46,186 bases of DNA from NCBI GenBank assembly GCA_009779135.1, contig WREW01000008.1, positions 1-46,186 on the forward strand, given 5' to 3'. How positions within the stretch are numbered: the first letter of the stretch is position 1; every line of letters begins with the position of its first letter. The notes beneath the pieces are model-generated. The model was not told the DNA's origin and ran no database searches. It saw only the letters and a list, made by a program, of their open reading frames with translations. Positions 8,301-16,236 of this stretch are shown here, piece after piece. The DNA comes from Alphaproteobacteria bacterium. Its GTDB lineage: Bacteria; Pseudomonadota; Alphaproteobacteria; UBA9219. The translations under genes were made by a program, and so were the position numbers.

Positions 8301-9293
8301 ATGACAGACCAAGACACACTCCACAGACAGATCCGCGCGCGGTTTCACGATGTTCTGGTGGATGCAGAGTTTCCCGAGCTTCCCAATTTCGGTCGCGGCA
8401 AAGTGCGTGACCATTATGACCTTCCCAACGGACGGCGTTTGCTTATCACCACGGACAGACAAAGCGCTTTCGATCAGGTTCTGGCGGCGGTGCCTTTTAA
8501 GGGGCAGGTTTTGACTTCAGCCGCAAGATTTTGGTTCGAGCAAACAGCCGACATCCTGCCCAATCATGTGATTGAATATCCCGATCCCAATGTTGTGCTG
8601 GTAAGGCGTCTTGCTATGCTGCCGATTGAAATCGTTGTCCGCGATTATCTGACGGGCTCAACCGCGACTTCGATCTGGCCCATGTATCAAAAAGGAAACC
8701 GCGCGCCCTATGGCGTGGCGTTGCCGGACGGGATGACGAAAAACCAGAAACTCCCGCAGACTATTTTAACGCCGACAACTAAAGGCCTGATGGGCGATCA
8801 TGACGTCCCCATCACAGCCGCGCAGATTATCGAGCGCGGGATTTTATCAAAAGAACAGATGGAAGAACTTGAACAAGCCGCTCTAGCCCTTTTTGCGCGA
8901 GGCCGTGAGATCGCGGAAAAGCGCGGCCTGATCCTTGTCGATACAAAATACGAGTTCGGCTATGATGAAAACGGTGTCTTGACCATCGCGGATGAGATCC
9001 ACACACCCGACAGCTCGCGTTACTGGATTGCTGAGAGTTATGCCGAAAGTTTTGCAAAAGGGCAGGAGCCGGACAGTCTTGATAAAGAGTTTTTACGCCT
9101 ATGGATCACTTCCCGCTGTGATCCCTATAACGGCGCCATCCCCGACATTCCCGACGAAACGCTTATTGACTTTAGTGCGCGCTATATTGCGCTTTACGAA
9201 AAAATATCCGGACAAAACTTCGCTCTCCCGCCGGATGGTGTTTTGGTGAGGGATCGTGTTCATAAGAATATTTTGAAATATGCGGAAGGTTGA
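8301..9293 (+). CDS. purC: Phosphoribosylaminoimidazole-succinocarboxamide synthase
   Basis: PurC joins aspartate to CAIR in de novo purine synthesis. The 330-residue product is of the longer form and shows GRGKVRDHYDLPNGRRLLIT near the N-terminus, VVRDYLTGSTATSIW, QTILTPTTKG, LVDTKYEFGYDE and ADEIHTPDSSRYW, all family landmarks. TAGGA lies about nine bases before the ATG. Its TGA stop is followed without any gap by the ATG of the zeta-type kinase gene, so the toxin-like gene is transcribed with a housekeeping gene. Confidence 0.95.
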   Translation: MTDQDTLHRQIRARFHDVLVDAEFPELPNFGRGKVRDHYDLPNGRRLLITTDRQSAFDQVLAAVPFKGQVLTSAARFWFEQTADILPNHVIEYPDPNVVLVRRLAMLPIEIVVRDYLTGSTATSIWPMYQKGNRAPYGVALPDGMTKNQKLPQTILTPTTKGLMGDHDVPITAAQIIERGILSKEQMEELEQAALALFARGREIAEKRGLILVDTKYEFGYDENGVLTIADEIHTPDSSRYWIAESYAESFAKGQEPDSLDKEFLRLWITSRCDPYNGAIPDIPDETLIDFSARYIALYEKISGQNFALPPDGVLVRDRVHKNILKYAEG

Positions 9294-9890
9294 ATGTCTC
9301 CTCATCTTTACATGATCGGCGGGGCGAACGGAGCTGGAAAAACAACAGCAGCTATGACCCTATTGCCTCAGTATCTTGATGTTTATGAGTTTGTGAACGC
9401 AGATGAAATCGCACGAGGGCTTAATCCTTTGAAACCAGAAAATGCAAACCTTACGGCCGGTCGCGTCATGATCGAAAGGATTCGGAACCTGATTAAAGCT
9501 CAAACCAATTTTGCGTTTGAGACAACCTGCTGCTCCGGACGTCATCACACAAAAACAATCAGGCAGGCTAAAGCAGCCGGATATGTTACAGCGCTGATTT
9601 TTCTGTGGCTTCCTTCGGCAGATATGGCCGTGCAGCGTGTTCACAGTCGCGTGCAACAAGCCGGACATGACATTCCAGAACCAACCATTCGACGGCGTTA
9701 TAAAGCTGGACTGATAAATCTGACAAAACTTTTTCTGCCGCTTGTCGATAAGGTGATTGTCTATGACAGCACGACCACGAATCCATTGAACTTTCGCAAA
9801 ATCGCGGAAAAGAACGAAAATGGTTTAGCTATTATTGACCCATCCCTATGGTCTATGATAACCAATTTTTCTGAAAGGCGTGAAACATGA
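9294..9890 (+). CDS. Zeta-toxin-family P-loop kinase
   Basis: This is a 198-residue P-loop protein of the zeta toxin/UDP-sugar kinase-like family. Well-studied zeta toxins phosphorylate UDP-N-acetylglucosamine and block wall synthesis; the chromosomal subfamily seen here is less well understood. Walker A GGANGAGKTT lies at 9-18, NADEIARGLNP at about 35-45 and FAFETT at about 74-79. A RVHSRVQQAGHDIPEPTIRRRY block with the family's Arg-rich lid starts near 115. It abuts purC and overlaps the next gene by four bases (ATGA). Toxicity is inferred, not shown. A plain metabolic kinase is the alternative. Confidence 0.85.
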   Translation: MSPHLYMIGGANGAGKTTAAMTLLPQYLDVYEFVNADEIARGLNPLKPENANLTAGRVMIERIRNLIKAQTNFAFETTCCSGRHHTKTIRQAKAAGYVTALIFLWLPSADMAVQRVHSRVQQAGHDIPEPTIRRRYKAGLINLTKLFLPLVDKVIVYDSTTTNPLNFRKIAEKNENGLAIIDPSLWSMITNFSERRET

Positions 9891-10444
9891 TACATTTATC
9901 AGATGATGAAATAATCCAAAAAATTGATGAGGGAATGCCTGCTGTCCTATGCGCGGCGATTGAAAAAGCGCGCCAAACAAAAACCAAGATGGTGATTATG
10001 CGTGACGACAAAATCGTTGAGGTTGATCCACAAGCAATTTTGTACTCTGCCAGATCGGATTTTTATGATAAGTTTATGAGATTGTTTTGTAATATAGCTA
10101 AAGAGTTAAATGATCAAGACTGTAATATTAAAAAGAAATGGGGGGACGACAAATTAGGCTTGGAAAAGTGGTATGATGAAATTAGGTTGCTTATAAGGCA
10201 ATCTAAAATGTTATTTGGCAATGATGTGCAAGAGTTATTACGTTCAATCTATAACGATTTGATTCAAATATTTTCCTTATATTTATCTAATTACGAAAAT
10301 CTTGATGTAAACAATGAAGAAGATAAACAAAAGATGCGATTATACAATAAAGCCAAGCAAGATATACAGTTGTTACAAGGAGATGGGCGTTTGGAAAATG
10401 CATTTTCAAAATATTTGAAGCCCGAGGATGACAAGGAGGAATAA
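9887..10444 (+). CDS. Candidate antitoxin with an added C-terminal helical domain
   Basis: This is a 185-residue protein coupled to the zeta-type kinase by an ATGA overlap. The first ~55 residues (DEIIQKIDEG, then AAIEKARQTKTKMVIMRDDK and IVEVDP) look like the short proteins commonly paired with such kinases: a helix followed by a beta hairpin with a VxxRDxKIVEV pattern. The remaining ~130 residues are different: Lys/Asp/Tyr-rich, helical, and encoded by markedly AT-rich DNA. I do not recognise this second part. It reads like an antitoxin fused to a sensor or oligomerisation domain, which is inference. It ends eight bases before the convergent nagA. Confidence 0.6.
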   Translation: MIHLSDDEIIQKIDEGMPAVLCAAIEKARQTKTKMVIMRDDKIVEVDPQAILYSARSDFYDKFMRLFCNIAKELNDQDCNIKKKWGDDKLGLEKWYDEIRLLIRQSKMLFGNDVQELLRSIYNDLIQIFSLYLSNYENLDVNNEEDKQKMRLYNKAKQDIQLLQGDGRLENAFSKYLKPEDDKEE

Positions 10445-10452
10445 CTCCACTC

Positions 10453-11607
10453 TCAACACTCCACACTTCTCATACCCGATTTCCAAACTTTCTGCACCGT
10501 AAAACTATGATCCAGTGCAAGCACATCGGCCTGGTAGCCTGGAAGAAGTTTTCCTAAAATATGGTCAAGGCCCAGATACTGCGCGGGTAGGGTTGAGCAC
10601 ATGCGCAAGACCAAAGCCGGATCCAGACGCGCTTTGGCAATGGCTAAGGGAACCGTTTGACCTAATGTCAAAAGCGAGCCGGCCAGAGTGCCTTGCTCAT
10701 TCACGCATCTTAAACCTTGCGGTGTGACGTTGATGCTGGTTCCTGTGCAAGGCTTGGGTTCGTCTGCGCCAGCGGGTGATGAAGCGTCGCTTACCATGAA
10801 AATGTTTTTTCCCTCTTTGGCTTTTACGGCCAGACGCACCATGATCGGATCAAGATGTTGCAAATCGCAGATAAAACTTAACCAGCAATTTTTTTCGTCC
10901 AAAGCAAAACCGCTAAGGCCAGGATCACGCGCTGTGATGGGCGGCATGGTGTTCATCCAGTGCGTGACGGAATGCGCGCCGGAGTCAAAAGCTGCTTTTG
11001 CTTGCGCGGCGTTTGCCATACTGTGGCCCATAGAAACCAGCACGCCTTGCGCGGTCAGTTTTTCAATGTCTTTGGGCGTGACGCATTCAGGCGCCAGCGT
11101 CACGCGCATCACTTCATCGCCTTGCTTTTGGTAGAGATCAAAATCCTCTTCGCTCAGGGGGCGGATATGTTCGGCGGGGTGCGCGCCTTTTTTTTCTACA
11201 TTAATATGCGGGCCTTCAAAATGGATTCCCAAAAGGCCTGCATCAAGACGCCGCGCGTGCCGATAAACTTCCAGAACATGTTTCATCGCCGCAGGGCTGG
11301 TTGTTATGCAGGTGGGCAAAAAACTGGTCGTGCCTTTTTGTGCATGGCAGGCCGCGATCGCAAGCAGGCCCTGATTATCCATCGCGGAATCAATCATACG
11401 ATTGTCGCCGCCATTAACCTGACAATCCACATAACCCGCCGTTAAAATCTGTCCCGCGCAGGCGATAGGTATAAAAGCATCAGGGATGGCATGCGTTTGA
11501 CATAAATCAATAATTTTGCCCTCTTGAATCAAAAGGGTCTGGCCTTCAACAAAGGCTTCGCCGGTGAAAATAATCGCCTCGGTCAGGGCAAAAGAGGGGG
11601 GTGTCAT
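10453..11607 (-). CDS. nagA: N-acetylglucosamine-6-phosphate deacetylase
   Basis: NagA deacetylates GlcNAc-6-phosphate in amino-sugar and murein recycling. The amidohydrolase fold is visible through GIHFEGPHIN (metal-binding Glu), VSMGHS and THWMNTM (His ligands) and FMVSDASSPAGA (catalytic Asp). The start at 11607 gives the family's usual N-terminus (MTPPSFALTEAIIFTGEAF). The frame is open to an ATG at 11670, which would add 21 hydrophilic residues and leave only 12 bases to the divergent gene. I prefer the shorter form but no strong ribosome-binding site decides it. No nagB is adjacent. Confidence 0.9.
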   Translation of the reverse strand: MTPPSFALTEAIIFTGEAFVEGQTLLIQEGKIIDLCQTHAIPDAFIPIACAGQILTAGYVDCQVNGGDNRMIDSAMDNQGLLAIAACHAQKGTTSFLPTCITTSPAAMKHVLEVYRHARRLDAGLLGIHFEGPHINVEKKGAHPAEHIRPLSEEDFDLYQKQGDEVMRVTLAPECVTPKDIEKLTAQGVLVSMGHSMANAAQAKAAFDSGAHSVTHWMNTMPPITARDPGLSGFALDEKNCWLSFICDLQHLDPIMVRLAVKAKEGKNIFMVSDASSPAGADEPKPCTGTSINVTPQGLRCVNEQGTLAGSLLTLGQTVPLAIAKARLDPALVLRMCSTLPAQYLGLDHILGKLLPGYQADVLALDHSFTVQKVWKSGMRSVEC

Positions 11608-11682
11608 TGCTTGCACGAAAGGCTGCTCTCTATTAGTCTTGGGGCTAGAATCGTTTTCATCCTCATGCACGCAGAGGCTCTT

Positions 11683-12351
11683 ATGAATAATACAAGCGAA
11701 CGAAATCTTTTACAAGAAATTGAAGAAGAAATGCGCAACCAAAAGCTCAAGGCTTTCTGGGCGCGCTGGGGGGTCAGCATTCTGGCGGCAGCGGCTTTGG
11801 TTGTTCTGGCCACAGCTGCCGTGACGTTTTGGAGATCCTATAAAACACAGGCCGCGCAAACGCTCACGCAGGCCTATATGCTGGAGCTCGGGCAAAGGGA
11901 TATTTCCGATGTGATGCGGGTTGAATCTTTTCAGGCTTTTGCGCAGGAGCATCCCGACACCATCCAGTCCACGATGGCGCGGTTTCAAGCCGCAGGGGCC
12001 GCCACGCGCATAGGACAGCGTGATGAGGCTTTAAAGATTTATGATTCTCTGGTTGCGGACACAAGCCTTAGCCGCCTTTACCGCGATCTGGCGCAGCTTC
12101 TTTATGTCCAGACGGCTTTTGATATGGCCGATAAGGCGGAGCTTAAAAAACGGCTCCAGCCCTTGATGAAAGATAGCCCCTTGCGTTTCGGTGCACAGGA
12201 GCTTGCGGCTCATCTTGCTCTGGCTATGGACGAGCGCGAAAAAGCGCGTAATCTTTTTCTGGCGCTGGCGGCCAATCCTGATCTGCCGCATAATCTTCGG
12301 GCCCGCGTGCAAGATATGGCACAATGGCTTAGCGGTGAGGGGGATGAATGA
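11683..12351 (+). CDS. YfgM-like inner-membrane TPR protein
   Basis: This is a 222-residue protein. It has a short cytoplasmic N-terminus, one transmembrane helix at about 27-47 (WGVSILAAAALVVLATAAV), and a periplasmic helical repeat domain of the TPR_21/YfgM type. In E. coli YfgM associates with the Sec translocon and periplasmic chaperones and is encoded next to bamB, as here. The start at 11683 follows GAGG and excludes an unrelated 53-residue extension that is open from 11524. The stop overlaps bamB by four bases. Confidence 0.85.
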   Translation: MNNTSERNLLQEIEEEMRNQKLKAFWARWGVSILAAAALVVLATAAVTFWRSYKTQAAQTLTQAYMLELGQRDISDVMRVESFQAFAQEHPDTIQSTMARFQAAGAATRIGQRDEALKIYDSLVADTSLSRLYRDLAQLLYVQTAFDMADKAELKKRLQPLMKDSPLRFGAQELAAHLALAMDEREKARNLFLALAANPDLPHNLRARVQDMAQWLSGEGDE

Positions 12352-13679
12352 AAATATCTGTTAAACGCGATCTGGCTTTCTGGGGCGCTGTGCTTTTGTT
12401 GAGCGCTTGCAGCAGCTCCTCGGATGACCGCGCGGTTTCAACGGCACCGGCTGACCAGCGCATTGCTGTTCTGGCGGCCTCGCATCAACGTCCTTTGGAA
12501 AATCGTGTCACTGGTTTTCAGCTGTCTTTGCCTGAACCGGCTTTGGCGGATAACTGGCCTCAGACCGGCGGCAATACACGTCACGCGCCCGGGCATCCGG
12601 CTTTGGCGACAAGTCTTAAAAAAGTCTGGCAGGCTGATATCGGCAAAGGCTCCGGCGGCTATTACAAGCTTCTGGCTTCGCCTGTCGTGCGGGGCGGCGT
12701 GATTTACAGCATGGATTCGCGCGGCGAGGTCAGCGCGTTCAGCACCGACAGCGGCAAGCGCCTTTGGCGCGCTGAAACGGCGCCGAAAAAACGCGCAACC
12801 GACACCATAGGCGGCGGCATTGCGCTGGAAGGCGAATTTCTTTACGCCACGACCGGTTTCGGCGAAGTGGTATCCATGAGCCTTGCGGACGGCTCTGTTT
12901 TGTGGCGGCAGTCTTTGGGCAAACCTCTGCGCGCCGCGCCGACTGTCGCCGAAGGGCGCGTCTTTGTGATTTCCATCGAAAACGAAACTTACGCGCTTGA
13001 AGCGCAAACAGGCCGTATTTTGTGGGATCATGCCGGCATTGCGGAAAGCGCAACTTTGATGGGCGCGTCAAGTCCGGCTGTCGAGGGCGACACGGTTGTG
13101 GTTGCCTATAGTTCGGGTGAGCTTTTCGGCCTGCGCGCGCAAAATGGCCGCGTGGTCTGGAGCGATGTTCTGGCTGCGCCTGCGCGTATCGGCGCTTTGC
13201 CAGCGATTGCCGATATTCGCGGGCTTCCGGTGATTGAGGGGCGTTATGTCTATGCGACAAGCCATTCGGGGCGCACCTCGGCCTTGGGGCTGAACACGGG
13301 CGCACGCGCGTGGGAGGTTGATCTTGGCGGGATGAATACGCCTTCGGTTGTCGGCAATGGCGTGTTTCTTGTCACTTTGGACAATGAGCTTGTGGCGCTT
13401 TGCCGCGACACGGGCCGCGTGGCGTGGGTCAGCGAACTGCAAAAACGGGAAAAGCCCAAGAAAAAGGACTCAAAAGCCGTTTCTTGGTGGGGGCCTGTTT
13501 TAGCAGGCGGGCAGCTCTGGTTGACCAATTCAATGGGGCATTTGGCGTCTTTTGACCCTCAATCCGGCGACCAGCTCTCCACGCTCGAACTTGGTAATGC
13601 CTTCTTTTTACCGCCTGTTATCACGGGCGGGGTGCTTTATGCGCTGGATGATTCCGGCAAGCTTTATGCTTTGCGCTAG
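12348..13679 (+). CDS. bamB: BamB, outer-membrane assembly lipoprotein
   Basis: BamB is the beta-propeller lipoprotein of the BAM complex that inserts beta-barrel proteins into the outer membrane. The 443-residue product has a signal peptide with lipobox LLSAC (Cys at about 25) followed by a Ser tract. It then carries repeated PQQ-type blades (for example YSMDSRGEVSAFSTDSGKRL, FGLRAQNGRVVWSD and ASFDPQSGDQLSTLELG). It overlaps the yfgM-like gene and is followed after 32 bases by der, the classical yfgM-bamB-der order. Confidence 0.93.
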   Translation: MKISVKRDLAFWGAVLLLSACSSSSDDRAVSTAPADQRIAVLAASHQRPLENRVTGFQLSLPEPALADNWPQTGGNTRHAPGHPALATSLKKVWQADIGKGSGGYYKLLASPVVRGGVIYSMDSRGEVSAFSTDSGKRLWRAETAPKKRATDTIGGGIALEGEFLYATTGFGEVVSMSLADGSVLWRQSLGKPLRAAPTVAEGRVFVISIENETYALEAQTGRILWDHAGIAESATLMGASSPAVEGDTVVVAYSSGELFGLRAQNGRVVWSDVLAAPARIGALPAIADIRGLPVIEGRYVYATSHSGRTSALGLNTGARAWEVDLGGMNTPSVVGNGVFLVTLDNELVALCRDTGRVAWVSELQKREKPKKKDSKAVSWWGPVLAGGQLWLTNSMGHLASFDPQSGDQLSTLELGNAFFLPPVITGGVLYALDDSGKLYALR

Positions 13680-13711
13680 GAAAGTATAGCATTTCCCGCT
13701 ATAAAGCCGCC

Positions 13712-15058
13712 ATGGATCACGCTTTCACCATAGCCATCGCAGGCCGCCCCAATGTGGGAAAATCGACTTTGTTCAACCGTCTGGTCGGCAAGGCGATGGC
13801 GCTTGTCGATGACCAGCCCGGCGTCACGCGCGACTGGCGGGTGGGACAGGCTGTTCTTTTTGATCTTCCCTTTACGCTTTACGACACGGCGGGGCTTGAG
13901 GAGGAAGGGAAAAAAGGTTCTCTCAACCAGCGCATTGTCGCGCAAACGGAAACCGCGCTTAAAAATTGCGATGTGATCCTTTTGATGGTGGATGGCATAG
14001 CGGGTATTTTGGAAGATGACCGCGAGATCGCGCGCAAGCTGCGCAAAACGGGCAAGCCTATTCTTCTTCTTGTCAATAAATGCGAAGGCAACACCAGCGA
14101 TGATGTTTTGAGCGATGCTTCAAAATTGGGATTTGAAAGCCGCGTTTTTATCTCGGCCAAGCATGGCGAAGGGCTGGGCGATCTTTACGAAAACTTGCAA
14201 CCTTACGCCCCCCAAGATGCCGCGCGGGAAGCGGAAGAAAAAGAGGAAGAAACAAAGCCCGTTCATATCGTGATTGCAGGCCGCCCCAATGCGGGGAAAT
14301 CAACGCTTGTGAACCAGCTTGTGGGGCATGAACGCATGTTGACCGGCCCTGAACCCGGGCTGACGCGCGATGCTATTCACATCCCCCATACTTACAAAGG
14401 CAAGCCGATACGCCTTGTTGATACGGCAGGCATGCGCAAAAAAGCGCGTATTGATGACAAGCTTGAAAAAATCAGCGTTCAGGAAACCTTGCGTGCCATA
14501 CGCCTTGCGCATGTCGTGATTTTGGTGATTGACGCGGCCATGCCTTTTGACAAGCAGGATTACAGCATCGCGCAGCATGTCGAAAAAGAAGGCCGAGGAT
14601 TGGTCATTGCCATCAACAAATGGGACAATGTTTTGCAGAAAACAGAAACCTTGCGCATGATCGCGGCCAAACTCGAAGCCTCGCTGGCGCAACTTGCGGG
14701 CGTTTCCTTTGTGCCTGTCTCTGCTCTTCATGGAAAAGGGCTTGATGCGCTGATGAAAGCCGTTGATGACACTTATGAGGCTTGGAACAAACGCACCTCA
14801 ACCGGAAAACTGAACCGCTGGTTTGAAGAGATGCTAAGCTCTCACCCCCCGCCCATGGTCTCCGGCGGCCGCATCAAACCGCGCTACATCACCCAAGTCA
14901 AAGCCCGCCCGCCGACTTTCGGCATGTGGGGCAGCCGCCTTGACAAACTACCGGAAAGCTACTTACGCTTTCTAACCAACGGCCTACGCCGCACATTTGA
15001 CCTGCGCGGCGTGCCTGTAAGATGGCGGCTGATGAAGGGGGATAATCCTTATGATTAG
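13712..15058 (+). CDS. der: Der (EngA), tandem-GTPase ribosome assembly factor
   Basis: Der is an essential GTPase for 50S subunit maturation. The 448-residue product has two G domains, with P-loops GRPNVGKST near 11-19 and GRPNAGKST near 190-198, each with DTAG (YDTAGLE and VDTAGMRKKARID) and NKCE/NKWD. A C-terminal KH-like domain ends the protein (about 355-448). Its last codons overlap the start of the HEPN gene by eight bases, so a non-core gene is translationally coupled to it. Confidence 0.96.
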   Translation: MDHAFTIAIAGRPNVGKSTLFNRLVGKAMALVDDQPGVTRDWRVGQAVLFDLPFTLYDTAGLEEEGKKGSLNQRIVAQTETALKNCDVILLMVDGIAGILEDDREIARKLRKTGKPILLLVNKCEGNTSDDVLSDASKLGFESRVFISAKHGEGLGDLYENLQPYAPQDAAREAEEKEEETKPVHIVIAGRPNAGKSTLVNQLVGHERMLTGPEPGLTRDAIHIPHTYKGKPIRLVDTAGMRKKARIDDKLEKISVQETLRAIRLAHVVILVIDAAMPFDKQDYSIAQHVEKEGRGLVIAINKWDNVLQKTETLRMIAAKLEASLAQLAGVSFVPVSALHGKGLDALMKAVDDTYEAWNKRTSTGKLNRWFEEMLSSHPPPMVSGGRIKPRYITQVKARPPTFGMWGSRLDKLPESYLRFLTNGLRRTFDLRGVPVRWRLMKGDNPYD

Positions 15059-15947
15059 CAAAGCTCAAATCTATGGCGAAGTAAAACAACACCTTGACGA
15101 GGTGACCAAAAAGCTTGCGCTTTTTCTGAAAAAGATTTTGCCTACGCTGTTTGACGATTGGTGGACACAAGCTGTTGTCAATGTTCTGTCGTTTGAACAG
15201 CAAAACAGGTTAGAACAACGTGGTATAAGAACTCTGGAGGGGCTTGATTCCGCTGGACTTCTCAGGGTTTTGGATAAAAATTGGAATCCAATCTCTAATA
15301 AACTCAACTTGCCCCATGAGTCACGCCATTTTGTCAAAGAAATGAGAACTATTCGCAATAACTGGGCGCATCCGCCAGTTTCCGGTTTCAGCGATGATGA
15401 CATTTATCGGGATTTAGACACTATGCAGCGCTTTGCCGTCGTCATTGGGGCTGATGACAGCTTGATTCAGGCGATCAAATCAACCAAGAACGCAATCCAT
15501 TTTCTGTCTGGAAAAGGTACTAAAATGACACAGCCAACGCCTATTAAACAAAACAGTCCGGCTAAAGCTCAACCAGAGATTAGCCAAGAAAAATATAGTG
15601 GATACTGGAACAAAATAATTTCTACATTCAGCAACGCAAATATTGAACTACACACGCTCCCACAAAATTCAAGGGAACCGCTTTGGTTTTTTGTCTATGT
15701 GGATGGCAATTATGTTTATGTTGATAAAGCAAAAGAGCATAAACCTTCTTCAAGCTTATCCAAACCAAGACCGTTAAATTACAATGAGTTTGAAAAAATG
15801 TATCCAATATATTTAAGACGCAAAGCTGGACATTCGGTAAGCGCAGAAGCTACAGCGGCATCACAAAATCAAGTGTATTGGTATGCCATCATGGATTATT
15901 GCGACTTACAACCACTTAGCACAGGAGAAAAAAATGAACTTAATTGA
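15051..15947 (+). CDS. Swt1-type HEPN domain protein
   Basis: This is a 298-residue protein in two parts. Residues 1-~140 resemble the Swt1-like HEPN domain seen at the N-terminus of larger defence-associated ATPases and helicases: DDWWTQAV, LLRVLDKNWN, and RNNWAH at 102-107 followed by DDDIYRDLDTMQRF. RNNWAH fits the R-x4-H motif of HEPN ribonucleases. A Pro/Ser/Lys linker (about 158-182) leads to a C-terminal domain (about 185-285) with LWFFVYVDGNYVYV and YPIYLRRKAGHSVSAEAT, which I cannot name. It overlaps der by eight bases and the next gene by 14. An RNase-based defence or toxin role is inference. Confidence 0.75.
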   Translation: MISKAQIYGEVKQHLDEVTKKLALFLKKILPTLFDDWWTQAVVNVLSFEQQNRLEQRGIRTLEGLDSAGLLRVLDKNWNPISNKLNLPHESRHFVKEMRTIRNNWAHPPVSGFSDDDIYRDLDTMQRFAVVIGADDSLIQAIKSTKNAIHFLSGKGTKMTQPTPIKQNSPAKAQPEISQEKYSGYWNKIISTFSNANIELHTLPQNSREPLWFFVYVDGNYVYVDKAKEHKPSSSLSKPRPLNYNEFEKMYPIYLRRKAGHSVSAEATAASQNQVYWYAIMDYCDLQPLSTGEKNELN

Positions 15948-16236
15948 TTGGGCTAACTTCTTTTTTGGACTGCCAATCGACTCTAAAGAACTTATCGCGG
16001 CAAGAAGGTATCGTCCTCGTCCTTATCCTGCTTCAAATAGTCTCTGCTCGTTTGATCTAGCTAAAGTGCAGTTACCCACCGCCAGCAATAATGTCATTCA
16101 TAACATGAGTAGTGCGGAACTAGAAGAAGCAGCTAAGAAAATCTACGACAGATACACGGATACAAAAACTGGTTCTCATCTCAATCCTCCCCCGCGAGGG
16201 GTGAAGGCTATAAATCTATGCCACAGGCAGCCATAA
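15934..16236 (+). CDS. Small protein of unknown function, partner of the HEPN gene
   Basis: This is a 100-residue protein. AGGAG lies seven bases before the ATG, and the start overlaps the HEPN gene by 14 bases, so the two are coupled. I see no known motif. The first ~85 residues (MNLIDWANFFFGLPIDSKEL, then a basic RRYRPRPYP patch and a helix SSAELEEAAKKIYDRY) look like the ancestral protein. The last ~18 (NPPPRGVKAI onwards) are encoded by a copy of repeat C at 16183-16210, so the C-terminus was probably altered by that element. It runs 21 bases into the convergent epmA. Antitoxin or cofactor roles are possible but unproven. Confidence 0.6.
   Translation: MNLIDWANFFFGLPIDSKELIAARRYRPRPYPASNSLCSFDLAKVQLPTASNNVIHNMSSAELEEAAKKIYDRYTDTKTGSHLNPPPRGVKAINLCHRQP
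16183..16210. repeat. Repeat C, degenerate copy within the 3' end of the small HEPN-partner gene
   Basis: These 28 bases differ from the matching part of the copy at 38906-38944 at four positions (aatcctcccccgcg then aggggtgaaggcta). They can form a CCTCCCC/GGGGTG-type hairpin. The copy encodes the final residues of the small protein and lies just before the convergent epmA stop. Confidence 0.7.
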
